From positions 62,001 through 126,000 of the forward strand of contig JBEKGN010000012.1 of NCBI GenBank assembly GCA_050012775.1: a DNA stretch of 64,000 nucleotides, in the 5' to 3' direction. This DNA is from Roseiarcus sp050012775 (GTDB lineage Bacteria > Pseudomonadota > Alphaproteobacteria > Rhizobiales > Beijerinckiaceae). Below the pieces are notes generated by a model, which saw only the letters and a program-made list of their open reading frames with translations, was not told the DNA's origin and did no database searches. Positions 9,149-18,437 of the stretch are shown here, one piece after another. Made by a program: the position numbers and the translations under genes. Each line of letters begins with the position of its first letter. Within the stretch, counting starts at the first letter, position 1.

Positions 9149-10294
9149 CTACCCCGATTGGACGTCTTCCGCCGGATGCGAAAGAGGTTCCGGCCCGCCG
9201 TGTTCGCCGAGGCTGGGCACGGCCCCATAGCTTCGCTCTTCGCCGGCGAAGACCGGCGCGGGCGCCGGCATGCGCACGGCGCCAACCGGCGTCTCGACCG
9301 CGATCCGACGCAGATGCGGGTGGCGCGACAAGGCGTTCATGTCGTTCAGCTCGGCGAACGCGATATCGGCGTCGCTCAACTTCGCGACCAGTTCGGCCCT
9401 GTCGACGAGGCCAAACGCATCCGCGACCATGCGATCGGTCTCGGCCCTGTTCTCGACGCGCGCGACGTTGGTCGAGAAGCGGGGATCTTCGGCCAGCGAC
9501 GCGGCGCCGAGCAGGCGCAGACAAAATTGCCGCCACTCGCGTTCGCTTTGGATGGAGATGAGCACTTGCGCGCCGTCGCGGGACGAAAAGACGCCGTAGG
9601 GGGCGATCGAAGGATGCGCCAAGCCCATGCGGCGCGGGCTCCGGCCCGCTTCCGCATGCAGGAGCGGAACGGTGAGCCATTCCGCCATGACGTCGAACAT
9701 GGACACGTGAATGTTCGCGCCGCGACCGGTGACGCTGCGCGCGATAAGCGCCTCGAGCACCGCCGAATAGGCGGTGGCGCCGGTCGCGATATCGACGATG
9801 GAGATTCCCACGCGCGCCTGCTCGTTCGGGCCGCCCGTGACCGAAGAAAGTCCGGACTCCGCCTGGATCAGAAGATCATAGGCCTTTCGTGACGCCAGCG
9901 GCCCCTGTTCGCCATAACCGCTGATCGAGCAAATGATCAGTTTCGGGTGACGCTCGGCGAGGGTCTGGGCGCCGAGGCCGAGCTTGTCCAACGAGCCCGG
10001 TCTCAGATTCTGCACGAAGATGTCCGCCCCCGCGATCATCTCGGAAAGTTCGCGCCGAGCCTCGGCTCGCGTGAGATCCATGGCGAGGGAATGCTTGCCC
10101 CGATTCAGCCATACGAAATAGCTGCTTTGCCCGCGAACGGCGTCGTCGTATCCCCGGGCGAAATCGCCTTCGGGGCGCTCGATCTTAATGACCTTGGCGC
10201 CGGCGTCGGCAAGGCGGGACGTGCAAAACGGCGCCGCGACGGCCTGCTCGACGGCCACGACGACAAGTCCCGCCAGAGGGCCGGCGGCCGTCAT
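9149..10294 (-). CDS. CaiB/BaiF family (class III) CoA-transferase
   Basis: A 381-residue class III CoA-transferase, which moves CoA from one acyl group to another acid. The N-terminus shows GLVVVAVEQAVAAPFCTSRLADAGAKVIKIE, broken here only by description, followed by GDFARGYD and FVWLNRGKHSLAMDL. The catalytic aspartate lies in YDLLIQAESGL, and ISGYGEQGP precedes it. The start ATG at 10294 overlaps the stop of the acyl-CoA dehydrogenase gene (TGATG), so the two are translationally coupled. The downstream hydratase suggests a dicarboxylic or branched unsaturated substrate such as those of mesaconate or itaconate metabolism. That is inference. Confidence 0.85.
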   Translation of the reverse strand: MTAAGPLAGLVVVAVEQAVAAPFCTSRLADAGAKVIKIERPEGDFARGYDDAVRGQSSYFVWLNRGKHSLAMDLTRAEARRELSEMIAGADIFVQNLRPGSLDKLGLGAQTLAERHPKLIICSISGYGEQGPLASRKAYDLLIQAESGLSSVTGGPNEQARVGISIVDIATGATAYSAVLEALIARSVTGRGANIHVSMFDVMAEWLTVPLLHAEAGRSPRRMGLAHPSIAPYGVFSSRDGAQVLISIQSEREWRQFCLRLLGAASLAEDPRFSTNVARVENRAETDRMVADAFGLVDRAELVAKLSDADIAFAELNDMNALSRHPHLRRIAVETPVGAVRMPAPAPVFAGEERSYGAVPSLGEHGGPEPLSHPAEDVQSG

Positions 10295-11463
10295 CAATAG
10301 GACCTCGGAAGGCCGAGCACATGGGTTCCCACATGACTGAGGATGAGATTGGTCGAGATCGGCGCGACCTGATAGAGGCGGGTCTCGCGGAACTTGCGCT
10401 CGATGTCGTACTCCTCGGCGAAGCCGAAGCCGCCGTGAACCTGGATGCACATGTCGGCCGCGCGCCAACTGGCTTCCGAGGCCAGAAGCTTGGCCATATT
10501 CGCTTCCGTGCCGCAGGGCTCGCCTTCATCGAACAATTGGGCCGCCCGCTCGACCATCAGCGCGGCGGCCTGCATTTCGACATAGGAGCGCGCGATCGGA
10601 AACTGAACGCCTTGGTTCTGGCCGATCGGCCTGCCGAAGACTTCCCGCTCCTTGGCGTAGGCGGTTGCGCGTTCGATGAAGAAGCGCCCGTCGCCGATGC
10701 ATTCGGCGGCGATCAATATCCTCTCGGCGTTCATCCCGTCGAGGATGTAGCGAAATCCACGGCCCTCCTCGCCAATCAAATTTGCGACGGGCACCGGCAT
10801 GTTGTCGAAGAAAAGTTCAGTCGTGGCGTGATTGAGCATCGTGCGAACCGGGCGGATCGTCAGGCCGTTTTCCACGGCGTGGCGGAGGTCGACGATCAGC
10901 ACGGAGATGCCGTCGGTCGGCCTGGCGCCCCGCTCCCTCGGCGTGGTGCGGCAGAGCAGCACCATGAGGTCCGAATGTTCGGCGCGACTGATCCATATTT
11001 TCTGGCCGTTGACGATGTAGCTATCGCCGACGCGCCGCGCGAACGTTCGCATGCGGGTGGTGTCGGTGCCGCTTGTCGGCTCGGTGACGCCGAAGGCCTG
11101 GAGGCGAAGCTCTCCGCGGGCGATCTTCGGCAGATATTCCGCCTTCTGAGATGCGCTGCCATGACGCAGGATCGTGCCCATCGTATACATTTGGGCGTGG
11201 CAGGCGGCGCCATTGCAGCCGGAGCGGTGAATTTCCTCGAGGATGGCCGTCGCCGCGCCGAGCCCCAGCCCGGAGCCGCCGTATTCCTCCGGGATCAGCA
11301 CCGCGAGGTAGCCGGCGCGCGTCAGGGCGTCGACGAATTCCTTGGGATAGGCGCGCTCACGATCGAGCTTGCGCCAATATTCGCCCGGGAAAGCTTCGCA
11401 CAGCCGGGAAACCGCCTCCCGGATTTCGTGATGGGCCTGCCCTCCCTTCGCGCGCGTCGTCAT
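10294..11463 (-). CDS. Acyl-CoA dehydrogenase
   Basis: A 389-residue FAD enzyme of the acyl-CoA dehydrogenase family that makes a 2-enoyl-CoA and passes electrons to an electron-transfer flavoprotein. Domain marks in order: helical N-domain with IPEEYGGSGLGL, the FAD-binding strand AFGVTEPTSGTDTT, WISRAEHSDLMVL, RILIAAECIGDG, and the C-terminal VHGGFGFAEEYDIERKFRETRL with the usual FAD contact. I chose the ATG at 11463; an in-frame start 56 codons earlier would add an arginine-rich stretch not seen in the family. First gene of the minus operon, divergent from the alcohol dehydrogenase gene. Confidence 0.85.
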   Translation of the reverse strand: MTTRAKGGQAHHEIREAVSRLCEAFPGEYWRKLDRERAYPKEFVDALTRAGYLAVLIPEEYGGSGLGLGAATAILEEIHRSGCNGAACHAQMYTMGTILRHGSASQKAEYLPKIARGELRLQAFGVTEPTSGTDTTRMRTFARRVGDSYIVNGQKIWISRAEHSDLMVLLCRTTPRERGARPTDGISVLIVDLRHAVENGLTIRPVRTMLNHATTELFFDNMPVPVANLIGEEGRGFRYILDGMNAERILIAAECIGDGRFFIERATAYAKEREVFGRPIGQNQGVQFPIARSYVEMQAAALMVERAAQLFDEGEPCGTEANMAKLLASEASWRAADMCIQVHGGFGFAEEYDIERKFRETRLYQVAPISTNLILSHVGTHVLGLPRSY

Positions 11464-11935
11464 CGGCGCCCGATCTTTCCCTAGTGTGAACCTCAAGCCC
11501 GTCGGGGGGCCGACGCCGATCGCTCGCGCGTCGCCCGGCTCCGGCGCGCGATCCCCGTTCGCCGAGGCGGCGATCGAAGGCCCGACGTCCTTTCTCACGC
11601 CGCGGGACCATCCGCAACGCGGCAAGCGCATAAATTACGCGCAGACTAGCGGCTGGAACATATTGCCGCCAGACGCAAATCAGGGTTATCCGATATGGCG
11701 ATATGGCGACTTTAGCTTTGGCCGCGACGGCGGCTACACTGGCGGGCGTCGCAACGCCGACGGAGCTATGAGTGGGCGGGGACCGGATCTGCGTCCAACG
11801 GGCCTCGAGCGAGCGCGGCGGCGGCCGGACCGGCAAGTCGCGCGAATGCGGCAAGCGGCGCGTTGTTTGCCGGGCGCGCCGTCTGAAGGCAAGAAGCGAA
11901 CGTCGGCGCACAGAGGCGAAGGGGAGGATATGGCG
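11464..11935. promoter_or_regulatory. Divergent intergenic region between the acyl-CoA and alcohol dehydrogenase genes
   Basis: These 472 bases must hold the promoters of both catabolic operons. The relatively AT-rich middle (about 11630-11720) contains a perfect tandem octamer, GATATGGC twice at 11692-11707. A GGGGAGG ribosome site at 11921-11927 serves the alcohol dehydrogenase gene. I could not fix -35 and -10 boxes with confidence, and I see no regulator gene here. Confidence 0.35.
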
Positions 11936-12988
11936 ATGAAGAGCTATCAGCTCGTGGAATTCGGCGGCCCGCTGCAGGGCGCCGATCTGCCGACGCCGCA
12001 ACCTTCCGGCGACGAGGTCGTCATCAAAGTTCGGGCTGTCGGCGTCTGTCACAGCGACCTGCACATTTGGGAAGGCGAATACGACCTCGGCGCGGGCAGA
12101 AGGCTTCTGCTCAAGGATCGCGGCATCCGATTGCCGCTGACCATGGGGCATGAGACGGCGGGCGAAATCGTCGCCGTGGGGCCCGACGTGAAGGATCGCA
12201 AGGTCGGCGAAGTCTGCCTCGTCTATCCCTGGATCGGGTGCGGCCAATGCCGTGTCTGTCGCATGGGCGACGAGAATCTTTGCATGAAGCCGCGCTGTAT
12301 CGGCGTGCACTGCGACGGCGGTTATTCGGACCACCTTCTCGTCGCTCACTCGAAATACCTGTTGCCGCTCGACGGTCTCGATCCGGTCGCCATCGCGCCG
12401 TTCGCTTGTTCGGGACTGACGACCTATTCCGCGCTGAAGAAGCTCGGACCCGCAATCAAAGAAGAGCGGGTGCTGGTGATCGGCGCGGGCGGCCTCGGCT
12501 TGATGTGCGTCGCCATTCTCAAAGCGATGGGCGGCAAGGGGGCTGTCGTCGTCGACATCGACGCAAGCCGTCGGGCCGCCGCGCTGAAGGCCGGCGCGCT
12601 GGCGGCTGTCGACGGCGCCGCTCCGGACGCGGCGGCGCAGGTCGCGGCGGCGCTCGGCGGTCCGTGCTGGTGCGCGATCGATCTGGTCGGCAGCCCCGCG
12701 ACGGCGAGTCTCGGCTTCGATGCGCTCGCCAAGGGCGGCAAGTTGATCATGGTGGGTCTGTTCGGCGGAGCGGCGCCGTGGCCGCTGCCCCTCATTCCCA
12801 TGAAGGCCGTGACGATCGAAGGCAGCTACACGGGCAACCTGACCGAGCTCAAGGAGCTTCTCGATCTCGTGCGCAAGGGCGCCGTTCCGGCTATTCCCAT
12901 CGGCGTTCGGCCCATGAGCGCCGCGACCGAGACGCTCGAGGATCTTCGTCTTGGGCGGATCGTCGGGCGCGTCGTGATGACGCCGTAG
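11936..12988 (+). CDS. Zinc-dependent alcohol dehydrogenase (MDR family)
   Basis: A 350-residue medium-chain alcohol dehydrogenase. It carries the catalytic zinc ligands in GVCHSDLHIWEG and MGHETAGEIV, the structural zinc cysteine cluster CGQCRVCRMGDENLC, and the Rossmann motif VIGAGGLGLMCVAIL. It should oxidise an alcohol to an aldehyde with NAD. Two in-frame ATGs exist at 11930 and 11936. The GGGGAGG at 11921-11927 leaves only 2 bases to the first but 8 to the second, so 11936 is preferred. The aldehyde dehydrogenase gene follows 43 bases later and is the obvious next step. Confidence 0.85.
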   Translation: MKSYQLVEFGGPLQGADLPTPQPSGDEVVIKVRAVGVCHSDLHIWEGEYDLGAGRRLLLKDRGIRLPLTMGHETAGEIVAVGPDVKDRKVGEVCLVYPWIGCGQCRVCRMGDENLCMKPRCIGVHCDGGYSDHLLVAHSKYLLPLDGLDPVAIAPFACSGLTTYSALKKLGPAIKEERVLVIGAGGLGLMCVAILKAMGGKGAVVVDIDASRRAAALKAGALAAVDGAAPDAAAQVAAALGGPCWCAIDLVGSPATASLGFDALAKGGKLIMVGLFGGAAPWPLPLIPMKAVTIEGSYTGNLTELKELLDLVRKGAVPAIPIGVRPMSAATETLEDLRLGRIVGRVVMTP

Positions 12989-13031
12989 CCGGCCGCGAAG
13001 GGCACAGCCGGACAAAAAAGGGGACGTCGCG

Positions 13032-14468
13032 ATGCAAAAGCTGTTCATTAAGGGCGAGTGGCGCGAGGCCGGCGGCGGCGCGGTCCTGCCGGTCGTCGAT
13101 CCATCCACGGGCGAGACTTTCGACCACATCGCGCGCGGAACCGCGGCCGACATCGATCTGGCCGTAGCGGCGGCGCGCGCCGCGTACGAGGGTCGATGGG
13201 GCGCCCTGACCGCAACGGAACGCGGGCGCATTCTCTTCAAGATCGCCGACATCGTCGCCTCGCGCGCGGAGGAGCTTTCGCAGACCGAAGCGCGCGACAC
13301 CGGAAAGCCGATCGGACAGGCGCGCGCGGATCTGCTGCTCACGGCGCGCTACTTCGAATTTTACGGCGGCGCCGCCGACAAGCTGCACGGGCAGATCATT
13401 CCATACCAGAGCGGCTTTCACGCGCAGGCCATGCGCGAGCCCTACGGCGTCACGGCGCACATTCTGGCCTGGAACTATCCCGCGCAGATGTTTGGCCGTT
13501 CCTTGGCCCCGGCGCTCGCGGCGGGCAACGCGGTCGTGTTGAAGCCGGCCGAGGAAGCCTGCCTGACGCCTCTGCTGCTCGCCGGGATCGCCCACGAAGC
13601 CGGATTGCCCGCGGGCGCGATCAATGTCGTGACGGGACTCGGCGAGGAGGCGGGCGCCGCGCTCACCTCGCATCCGGGCATCGACTTCGTCACCTTCACC
13701 GGTTCGCCCGAGGTCGGAACCATGGTGCAGAAGGCCGCAGCCGAACGGCACGTCAAATGCGTGCTCGAACTCGGCGGAAAGTCGCCGCAAATCGTGTTCG
13801 CCGACGCCGACCGCAAGAAAGCGATTCCGTTTATCGTCCGCGCGATCACGCAGAACGGCGGTCAGACTTGCTCGGCGGGAAGTCGGCTTCTCGTCGAGCG
13901 GCGGATCTATGACGAATTCGTCGCCGAAGTCGCCGCGGCGTTCGGCAACGTTCGCGCCGGCACGCCGGCGATGAACCTCGATTGCGGACCGATGATCAGC
14001 GCCACGCAACGCACGCGCGTGCAGAATTTCGTCGGCGCCGCGCGGCGAGAAGGCGTCCCTGTTCTCGCCGAGGGTCGTCTCGCGAACGATCTTCCCAGCG
14101 GCGGATTCTATGTGACGCCGACGTTGTTTGGCCCTGTGCCGAGGAGCAACGCGCTGGCGCGCGACGAGGTGTTCGGCCCGGTTCTTTCCGTTCTGCCGTT
14201 CGAGGACGAAGCCGACGCGGCGGCGCTCGCCAATGCGACGGACTACGGACTTGTCGCGGCGGTGTGGACTCGCGACGGCGGCCGTCAGATGCGCATGGCC
14301 AAAGCCATTCGAAGCGGGCAAGTTTTCGTCAATTGCTACGGCGCCGGCGGCGGCGTCGAGCTTCCCTTCGGGGGCGTGAAGAAGAGCGGGCACGGACGCG
14401 AGAAGGGCTTCCTCGCCCTTGAGGAGTTCACGGTGACCAAGACCGTGGTCCAGCACTACGCGGAGTGA
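13032..14468 (+). CDS. NAD(P)-dependent aldehyde dehydrogenase
   Basis: A 478-residue aldehyde dehydrogenase of the betaine/aromatic-aldehyde type. Visible motifs are ILAWNYPAQMF, the cofactor loop FTGSPEVGTMV, the general-base glutamate in LELGGKSPQIV and the catalytic cysteine in NGGQTCSAGSR. The C-terminal GGGVELPFGGVKKSGHGREKG motif region is also complete. It oxidises the aldehyde produced by the upstream alcohol dehydrogenase to an acid. A GGGGACG ribosome site lies before the ATG. The substrate is not readable from sequence. Confidence 0.85.
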   Translation: MQKLFIKGEWREAGGGAVLPVVDPSTGETFDHIARGTAADIDLAVAAARAAYEGRWGALTATERGRILFKIADIVASRAEELSQTEARDTGKPIGQARADLLLTARYFEFYGGAADKLHGQIIPYQSGFHAQAMREPYGVTAHILAWNYPAQMFGRSLAPALAAGNAVVLKPAEEACLTPLLLAGIAHEAGLPAGAINVVTGLGEEAGAALTSHPGIDFVTFTGSPEVGTMVQKAAAERHVKCVLELGGKSPQIVFADADRKKAIPFIVRAITQNGGQTCSAGSRLLVERRIYDEFVAEVAAAFGNVRAGTPAMNLDCGPMISATQRTRVQNFVGAARREGVPVLAEGRLANDLPSGGFYVTPTLFGPVPRSNALARDEVFGPVLSVLPFEDEADAAALANATDYGLVAAVWTRDGGRQMRMAKAIRSGQVFVNCYGAGGGVELPFGGVKKSGHGREKGFLALEEFTVTKTVVQHYAE

Positions 14469-14634
14469 AGCGGCGATCGCTGCGAACGTTCGTCGCGATC
14501 GCGGCGCGCCGATTGTTGGCAATCGTTTTCGCTCGCTTTGCGCTCCCGAACCCATTGAGCGCCGGCGGCGCCATTCGCCCGCCGGTCTCGCCGTGCGCGG
14601 GGAGCCCACGAACGCAACACGAAAGACCGTCACG

Positions 14635-15990
14635 ATGACACAGGATGCGGAGAAGACTCTCGCTCACTTCGCGGCGACGCTGCGCTTCGAGCGCATCCCG
14701 GAAGCGGTGCTGCGGCGCGTCGAGGACCTGATGCTCGATTGGCTCGGCTCCGCTCTGGCGGGCAAGGGGGCGAGGCCGGTGGAGACCATCGAGCGCTTCG
14801 CCGCGCAGATGGGCCCTTCGGCAGGCGATTGCGAAGTGCTCGTCACGCGCCGACGCACAACGCCGCTATTCGCGGCGATGGTCAACGGCGCCTCGTCGCA
14901 TGTCGCCGAACAGGACGACGTGCATAACGGCTCGGTGTTCCACCCCGGGAGCGTCGTGTTCCCGCCTGGCCTCGCGGTCGCGCAATCTCTCGGCGCCGCC
15001 GGGCCGGAGCTGCTCACCGCGGCCGTCGTCGGCTACGAAGTCGGCGTGCGGGTCGGCGAATTCCTTGGCCAAGCGCACTACAAGGTGTTTCACACGACGG
15101 GGACGGCCGGCGCGTTCGCCGCGGCCGCGGTCGTCGGCCGGCTCCTCCGCCTTTCGTCGAACCAGATGTTGGACGCTTTCGGATCGGCGGGCACCCAAGC
15201 GGCCGGTCTCTGGGAATTCTTGCGGGACGCGGCGGATTCCAAGCCGTTGCACACCGCCAAGGCGTCCGCCGATGGGCTGATGGCGGCCTATTTGGCGCGG
15301 GACGGATTTACCGGCGCCAAGCGAATCTTGACCGGCGCGCAAGGCATGGCCGCGGGAATGTCGCGCAACGCCGACCCCGCCAGGCTCGTCGATCGGCTCG
15401 GCGAACGTTGGGCGGTCGCAGAGACTTCGTTCAAATTTCACGCTTCCTGTCGCCATACGCATCCTGCCGCGGACGCACTGCTGAAATTGATCGAGGCCCA
15501 CAATCTGCCGCCAGAGCGCATCAAACGCGTCACGGCTCATGTCCATCAAGCGGCGATCGACGTGCTTGGCCCTGTCGTCGATCCGCAAACCGTTCACCAA
15601 GCCAAGTTTTCCATGGGCGCGGTGCTTGGTCTGATCGCCACGCGCCGCCGCGCGGGCATGAGCGACTTCGAGGCCCATTTCCGCGACAGCGATACGATCG
15701 ACTTTGCAAAAAAGGTGAACATGGCGTTCGATCGCGACGTGGAAGCGGCCTATCCCTCGCGTTGGATCGGAAAGGTCACAGTCGAGACGACCGATGGCCA
15801 AACGCTTTTCGCCCAGGTCGACGAACCGAAAGGGGATCCCGGCAATACGCTGTCGCGGCCGGAACTGGAGGACAAGGCGCTAGCGCTGGCGGCGTTTACG
15901 CAAGCGGCTTCGCCCGAGGAGATGCGCGCCGCGTTCCGGCGCATCTGGACGCTCGCCGACGCGGATCGCGCGCCGCGCTTCTTCAACTGA
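14635..15990 (+). CDS. MmgE/PrpD family protein
   Basis: A 451-residue member of the family that includes 2-methylcitrate dehydratase and cis-aconitate decarboxylase. It contains DWLGSALAG near residue 35, the family block GASSHVAEQDDVHNGSVFHPGSVVFP-like segment around residues 88-110, KPLHTAKASADGLMAA, and FKFHASCRHTHPAADALL. It closes the plus-strand catabolic operon. Family members dehydrate or decarboxylate tricarboxylic or hydroxy acids; which reaction applies here is open. The ATG at 14635 is preferred; an in-frame ATG at 14593 would add 14 residues. Confidence 0.75.
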   Translation: MTQDAEKTLAHFAATLRFERIPEAVLRRVEDLMLDWLGSALAGKGARPVETIERFAAQMGPSAGDCEVLVTRRRTTPLFAAMVNGASSHVAEQDDVHNGSVFHPGSVVFPPGLAVAQSLGAAGPELLTAAVVGYEVGVRVGEFLGQAHYKVFHTTGTAGAFAAAAVVGRLLRLSSNQMLDAFGSAGTQAAGLWEFLRDAADSKPLHTAKASADGLMAAYLARDGFTGAKRILTGAQGMAAGMSRNADPARLVDRLGERWAVAETSFKFHASCRHTHPAADALLKLIEAHNLPPERIKRVTAHVHQAAIDVLGPVVDPQTVHQAKFSMGAVLGLIATRRRAGMSDFEAHFRDSDTIDFAKKVNMAFDRDVEAAYPSRWIGKVTVETTDGQTLFAQVDEPKGDPGNTLSRPELEDKALALAAFTQAASPEEMRAAFRRIWTLADADRAPRFFN

Positions 15991-15996
15991 GGTCGG

Positions 15997-16290
15997 CGGA
16001 TCCTCTATCCGACGCTCGGCTTCCAGCTCGCGCCAGCGATGGCGGCGATCTGCTGGTCGCCCTGGATCGCCCGACGCGTCGCGGTCTCGCGACTGATCGC
16101 CGGCGTGGTCGTCGTCGTCTTCACCGAGAAATTCGGCTCGACGCTGACCGAGTTCATCGGCTTCGGCCCGCCGCCTGGGCGATTGCGCTCGCTTGGCTCT
16201 TCTTCGCGGCGGGCCGCGGACTGGCCGTAGGGACCGACATTTTCGGCGCGCCGAACGCCAGCCCGGCGAAAGGATCGATCCGCAGGTCGA
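15997..16290 (+). pseudogene. Decayed membrane transporter fragment
   Basis: After the MmgE/PrpD stop, the same frame reads ILYPTLGFQLAPAMAAICW followed by SRLIAGVVVVVFTEKFGSTLTEFIGFG, and a second frame continues AWAIALAWLFFAAGRGLAVG then TDIFGAPN. These are membrane-helix segments typical of the C-terminal half of sodium:solute symporter-like carriers, broken by a frameshift and with no beginning or end. I judge it a transporter remnant. The exact family is a guess. The rest to 16541 shows nothing except the ribosome site of the next gene. Confidence 0.45.
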
Positions 16291-16541
16291 GAGCGTCAAG
16301 TTGCGCTCCCGACGTTCCGCGCGGCCTCCCCCCAGAATTGGTCGCCACCAACAAAAAATTATGGTCGGCGCGACGCCGATGGCAAGTTGGCCCACACGCG
16401 CCGATCGGCGTCAAAAGTTGTTGACCGCAAGCGGAACGAAGGGGTCAAAGTCGCGAGCCGATCGAAACTCCATTGACGCAGGTCAAGTCGGCGCGGTCCC
16501 CGATTGACCAAAACAGCGTTCATCAACAGCGAGGTGGGCTC

Positions 16542-18437
16542 ATGAAGACGCAGATTCTCGCTGCGATCGGCGAGAAAGATTTGCAGCCTGCGGCGGCCTT
16601 GAACGCGGCGCTCGCGGCGAACGACAGAGTGAAATATTTTTTTTCGCTGCTGCAGATGGCGTTGTCTCATGCGGAGAATCCCGAGCAGCCGGCGGCCACG
16701 CTAAAGCACGAGCGCATCGCCTGCGGCATCGACGACGTAGAACTCGACGCCGCGGCGCCGGGCGCGCGCATGGCCGGAGACTCTTGCCGCGTGCCGGGCG
16801 CCGCGCGGATTTTCGCGCGCCTGGCGGACGACATGCGTTTGATGGCGGCGCCCGTGCTCGCCGCCAAGCCGAAGGGCGTCGAGGCGCGGCTCGAGCGCCT
16901 GCTGGCGGCCCTGCCCAAAGCTGACGATGATCTGCTCGCTCCCGGCGCTATCTCCGCGATAACCCAGGCCGGTCATGACCGCGAGGACAGCCTGCACCGG
17001 CTGGTGATGGATTTGCACAAACGCCTCAACGCCATGCAGGCGGCCCTGGCCGAAGAGACGATCGACGGCGCCGCCGCGTACAACTTGGCGCAGGCGGACC
17101 GCGCATGGGTCTCGGCGTTCATGGCCGGTCTCAATCGCACCGCGAAGCTGAAATTTTCTCACCCGGGGCTGGCGACCACCGCGACGCGCGCGGATGGCCG
17201 GCTCGTCATCCAGAATGACATCGGCACGACCGACGCGCATGTGATCGTCATCCACGTGCAAGGAATTTCCGTCAGCGTCACCTACACGGACATCCATCCC
17301 GAGCGGCTTGCGTTCTTCCAGGACATGTTGAAGGCCCATGCGGTGAAGTGGGAGAGCAATCGTACGGCCGCCCTCGCCGCGGGCGCGCCGTTTTATCTCG
17401 TGACGGGCACTCATGACGCGGCGGACGCCGCCGCCGGCCGCGCCTATCTCGAATATCTCGGCTCGCGCCTCGTTTTCCTGATCGATTGGAACCGCGCGCG
17501 CAAGCAATTGCGAGGGTTCTTGCGCGGCGCGGATCGCCTTGCGCTGTTGGCCTGGGCGGCGGAGGCGGAGATCGGGCATCGCGGCTTTTTGGAGCTTGGC
17601 GGCGCCCGGCTGGTCAACGAGGCGATCGAGGCGACCGCGGGATCCTCCATGCACTTTGGCGATCGCTTGTGCGACGTGCTCGGCGACGCCGACACGCTCG
17701 AATTCATGCGCTTCGTGTTCAAGACCGCGACGGAGGGGCTGCTTTCCGCCCAATCGCAAGGATTGATCCGTGATCGCATTCGCGTGGCGCTGGCGACTCA
17801 TTTCACCAACGAGGAACGACAGCTGTTGAGCCTGGCGGCCGATCACGCGGGCCTGATCTTCGAAATCGCCAGTCTGGCGCGCGACGGGCTGCAGTTGGAG
17901 CAGTCCGGCGCCGAGAAGCGCGCCCGGCGCGCTCGCCGCTACGAACATGACGCGGACCAACTGGTTTCGGCGGCGCGGGAAGCCGTGTCGCGGCGTCCGG
18001 ATTACGCCGTGTTCCGCTCCTTGCTGGAAGCGGCGGACGACGCCGCGGACGCGCTCGAGGACGCGGTGTTCTTCCTCAATCTCGATCTGCTCGAGGGCAG
18101 GCCATTGGCCGCATTGCGGGCCCTGGCCGACTTGCTCGTCGAGGCCTCGCAAGAATGGGTCAAGGCGTTGGGCCACGGCGCGCAAATCGGCCGCGCCGCG
18201 AGCCGCGAGGAAACCGAGGATTTCCTGACGGCGATCGATCGCATCGCCGCCCTCGAGCATCAAGCCGACGACGCCGAGCGCGCGCTCACCGCAAGCGCCG
18301 TCCAGCACTCGCAGGATTTCCGAGCGCTGCATCTCTTCACGACGATCGGCAGCAGGCTGGAGGCGGCTTCGGACGCGCTCAAGCACGCCAGCCTGATTCT
18401 GCACGAACACATACTCAGCGACGTGATCAATGGCTGA
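16542..18437 (+). CDS. Unknown protein with a PhoU-like C-terminal domain
   Basis: A 631-residue protein that I do not recognise as a whole. Residues about 1-440 have no motif I can name. Residues about 470-625 are helical and carry two PhoU/DUF47-type metal-site motifs, RRYEHDADQL and ALEHQADDAERAL, with the usual spacing of a three-helix repeat. PhoU-like proteins bind iron or magnesium clusters and regulate phosphate transport. The start ATG at 16542 follows GAGGTGGGCTC; an in-frame ATG at 16473 is possible. Its last 8 bases overlap the start of the dikinase-like gene, so the two proteins are probably made together and work together. Confidence 0.6.
   Translation: MKTQILAAIGEKDLQPAAALNAALAANDRVKYFFSLLQMALSHAENPEQPAATLKHERIACGIDDVELDAAAPGARMAGDSCRVPGAARIFARLADDMRLMAAPVLAAKPKGVEARLERLLAALPKADDDLLAPGAISAITQAGHDREDSLHRLVMDLHKRLNAMQAALAEETIDGAAAYNLAQADRAWVSAFMAGLNRTAKLKFSHPGLATTATRADGRLVIQNDIGTTDAHVIVIHVQGISVSVTYTDIHPERLAFFQDMLKAHAVKWESNRTAALAAGAPFYLVTGTHDAADAAAGRAYLEYLGSRLVFLIDWNRARKQLRGFLRGADRLALLAWAAEAEIGHRGFLELGGARLVNEAIEATAGSSMHFGDRLCDVLGDADTLEFMRFVFKTATEGLLSAQSQGLIRDRIRVALATHFTNEERQLLSLAADHAGLIFEIASLARDGLQLEQSGAEKRARRARRYEHDADQLVSAAREAVSRRPDYAVFRSLLEAADDAADALEDAVFFLNLDLLEGRPLAALRALADLLVEASQEWVKALGHGAQIGRAASREETEDFLTAIDRIAALEHQADDAERALTASAVQHSQDFRALHLFTTIGSRLEAASDALKHASLILHEHILSDVING

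Noticed and set aside
11692..11707. The tandem GATATGGC repeat as a specific operator
   Set aside because: Only two copies, no symmetry and no regulator gene nearby; kept as a note in the region entry rather than as a finding.
11357..13342. A 661-codon minus-strand frame across the divergent promoter and alcohol dehydrogenase gene
   Set aside because: It crosses gene boundaries and promoters and shows no domain, whereas the overlapped enzymes are clear.
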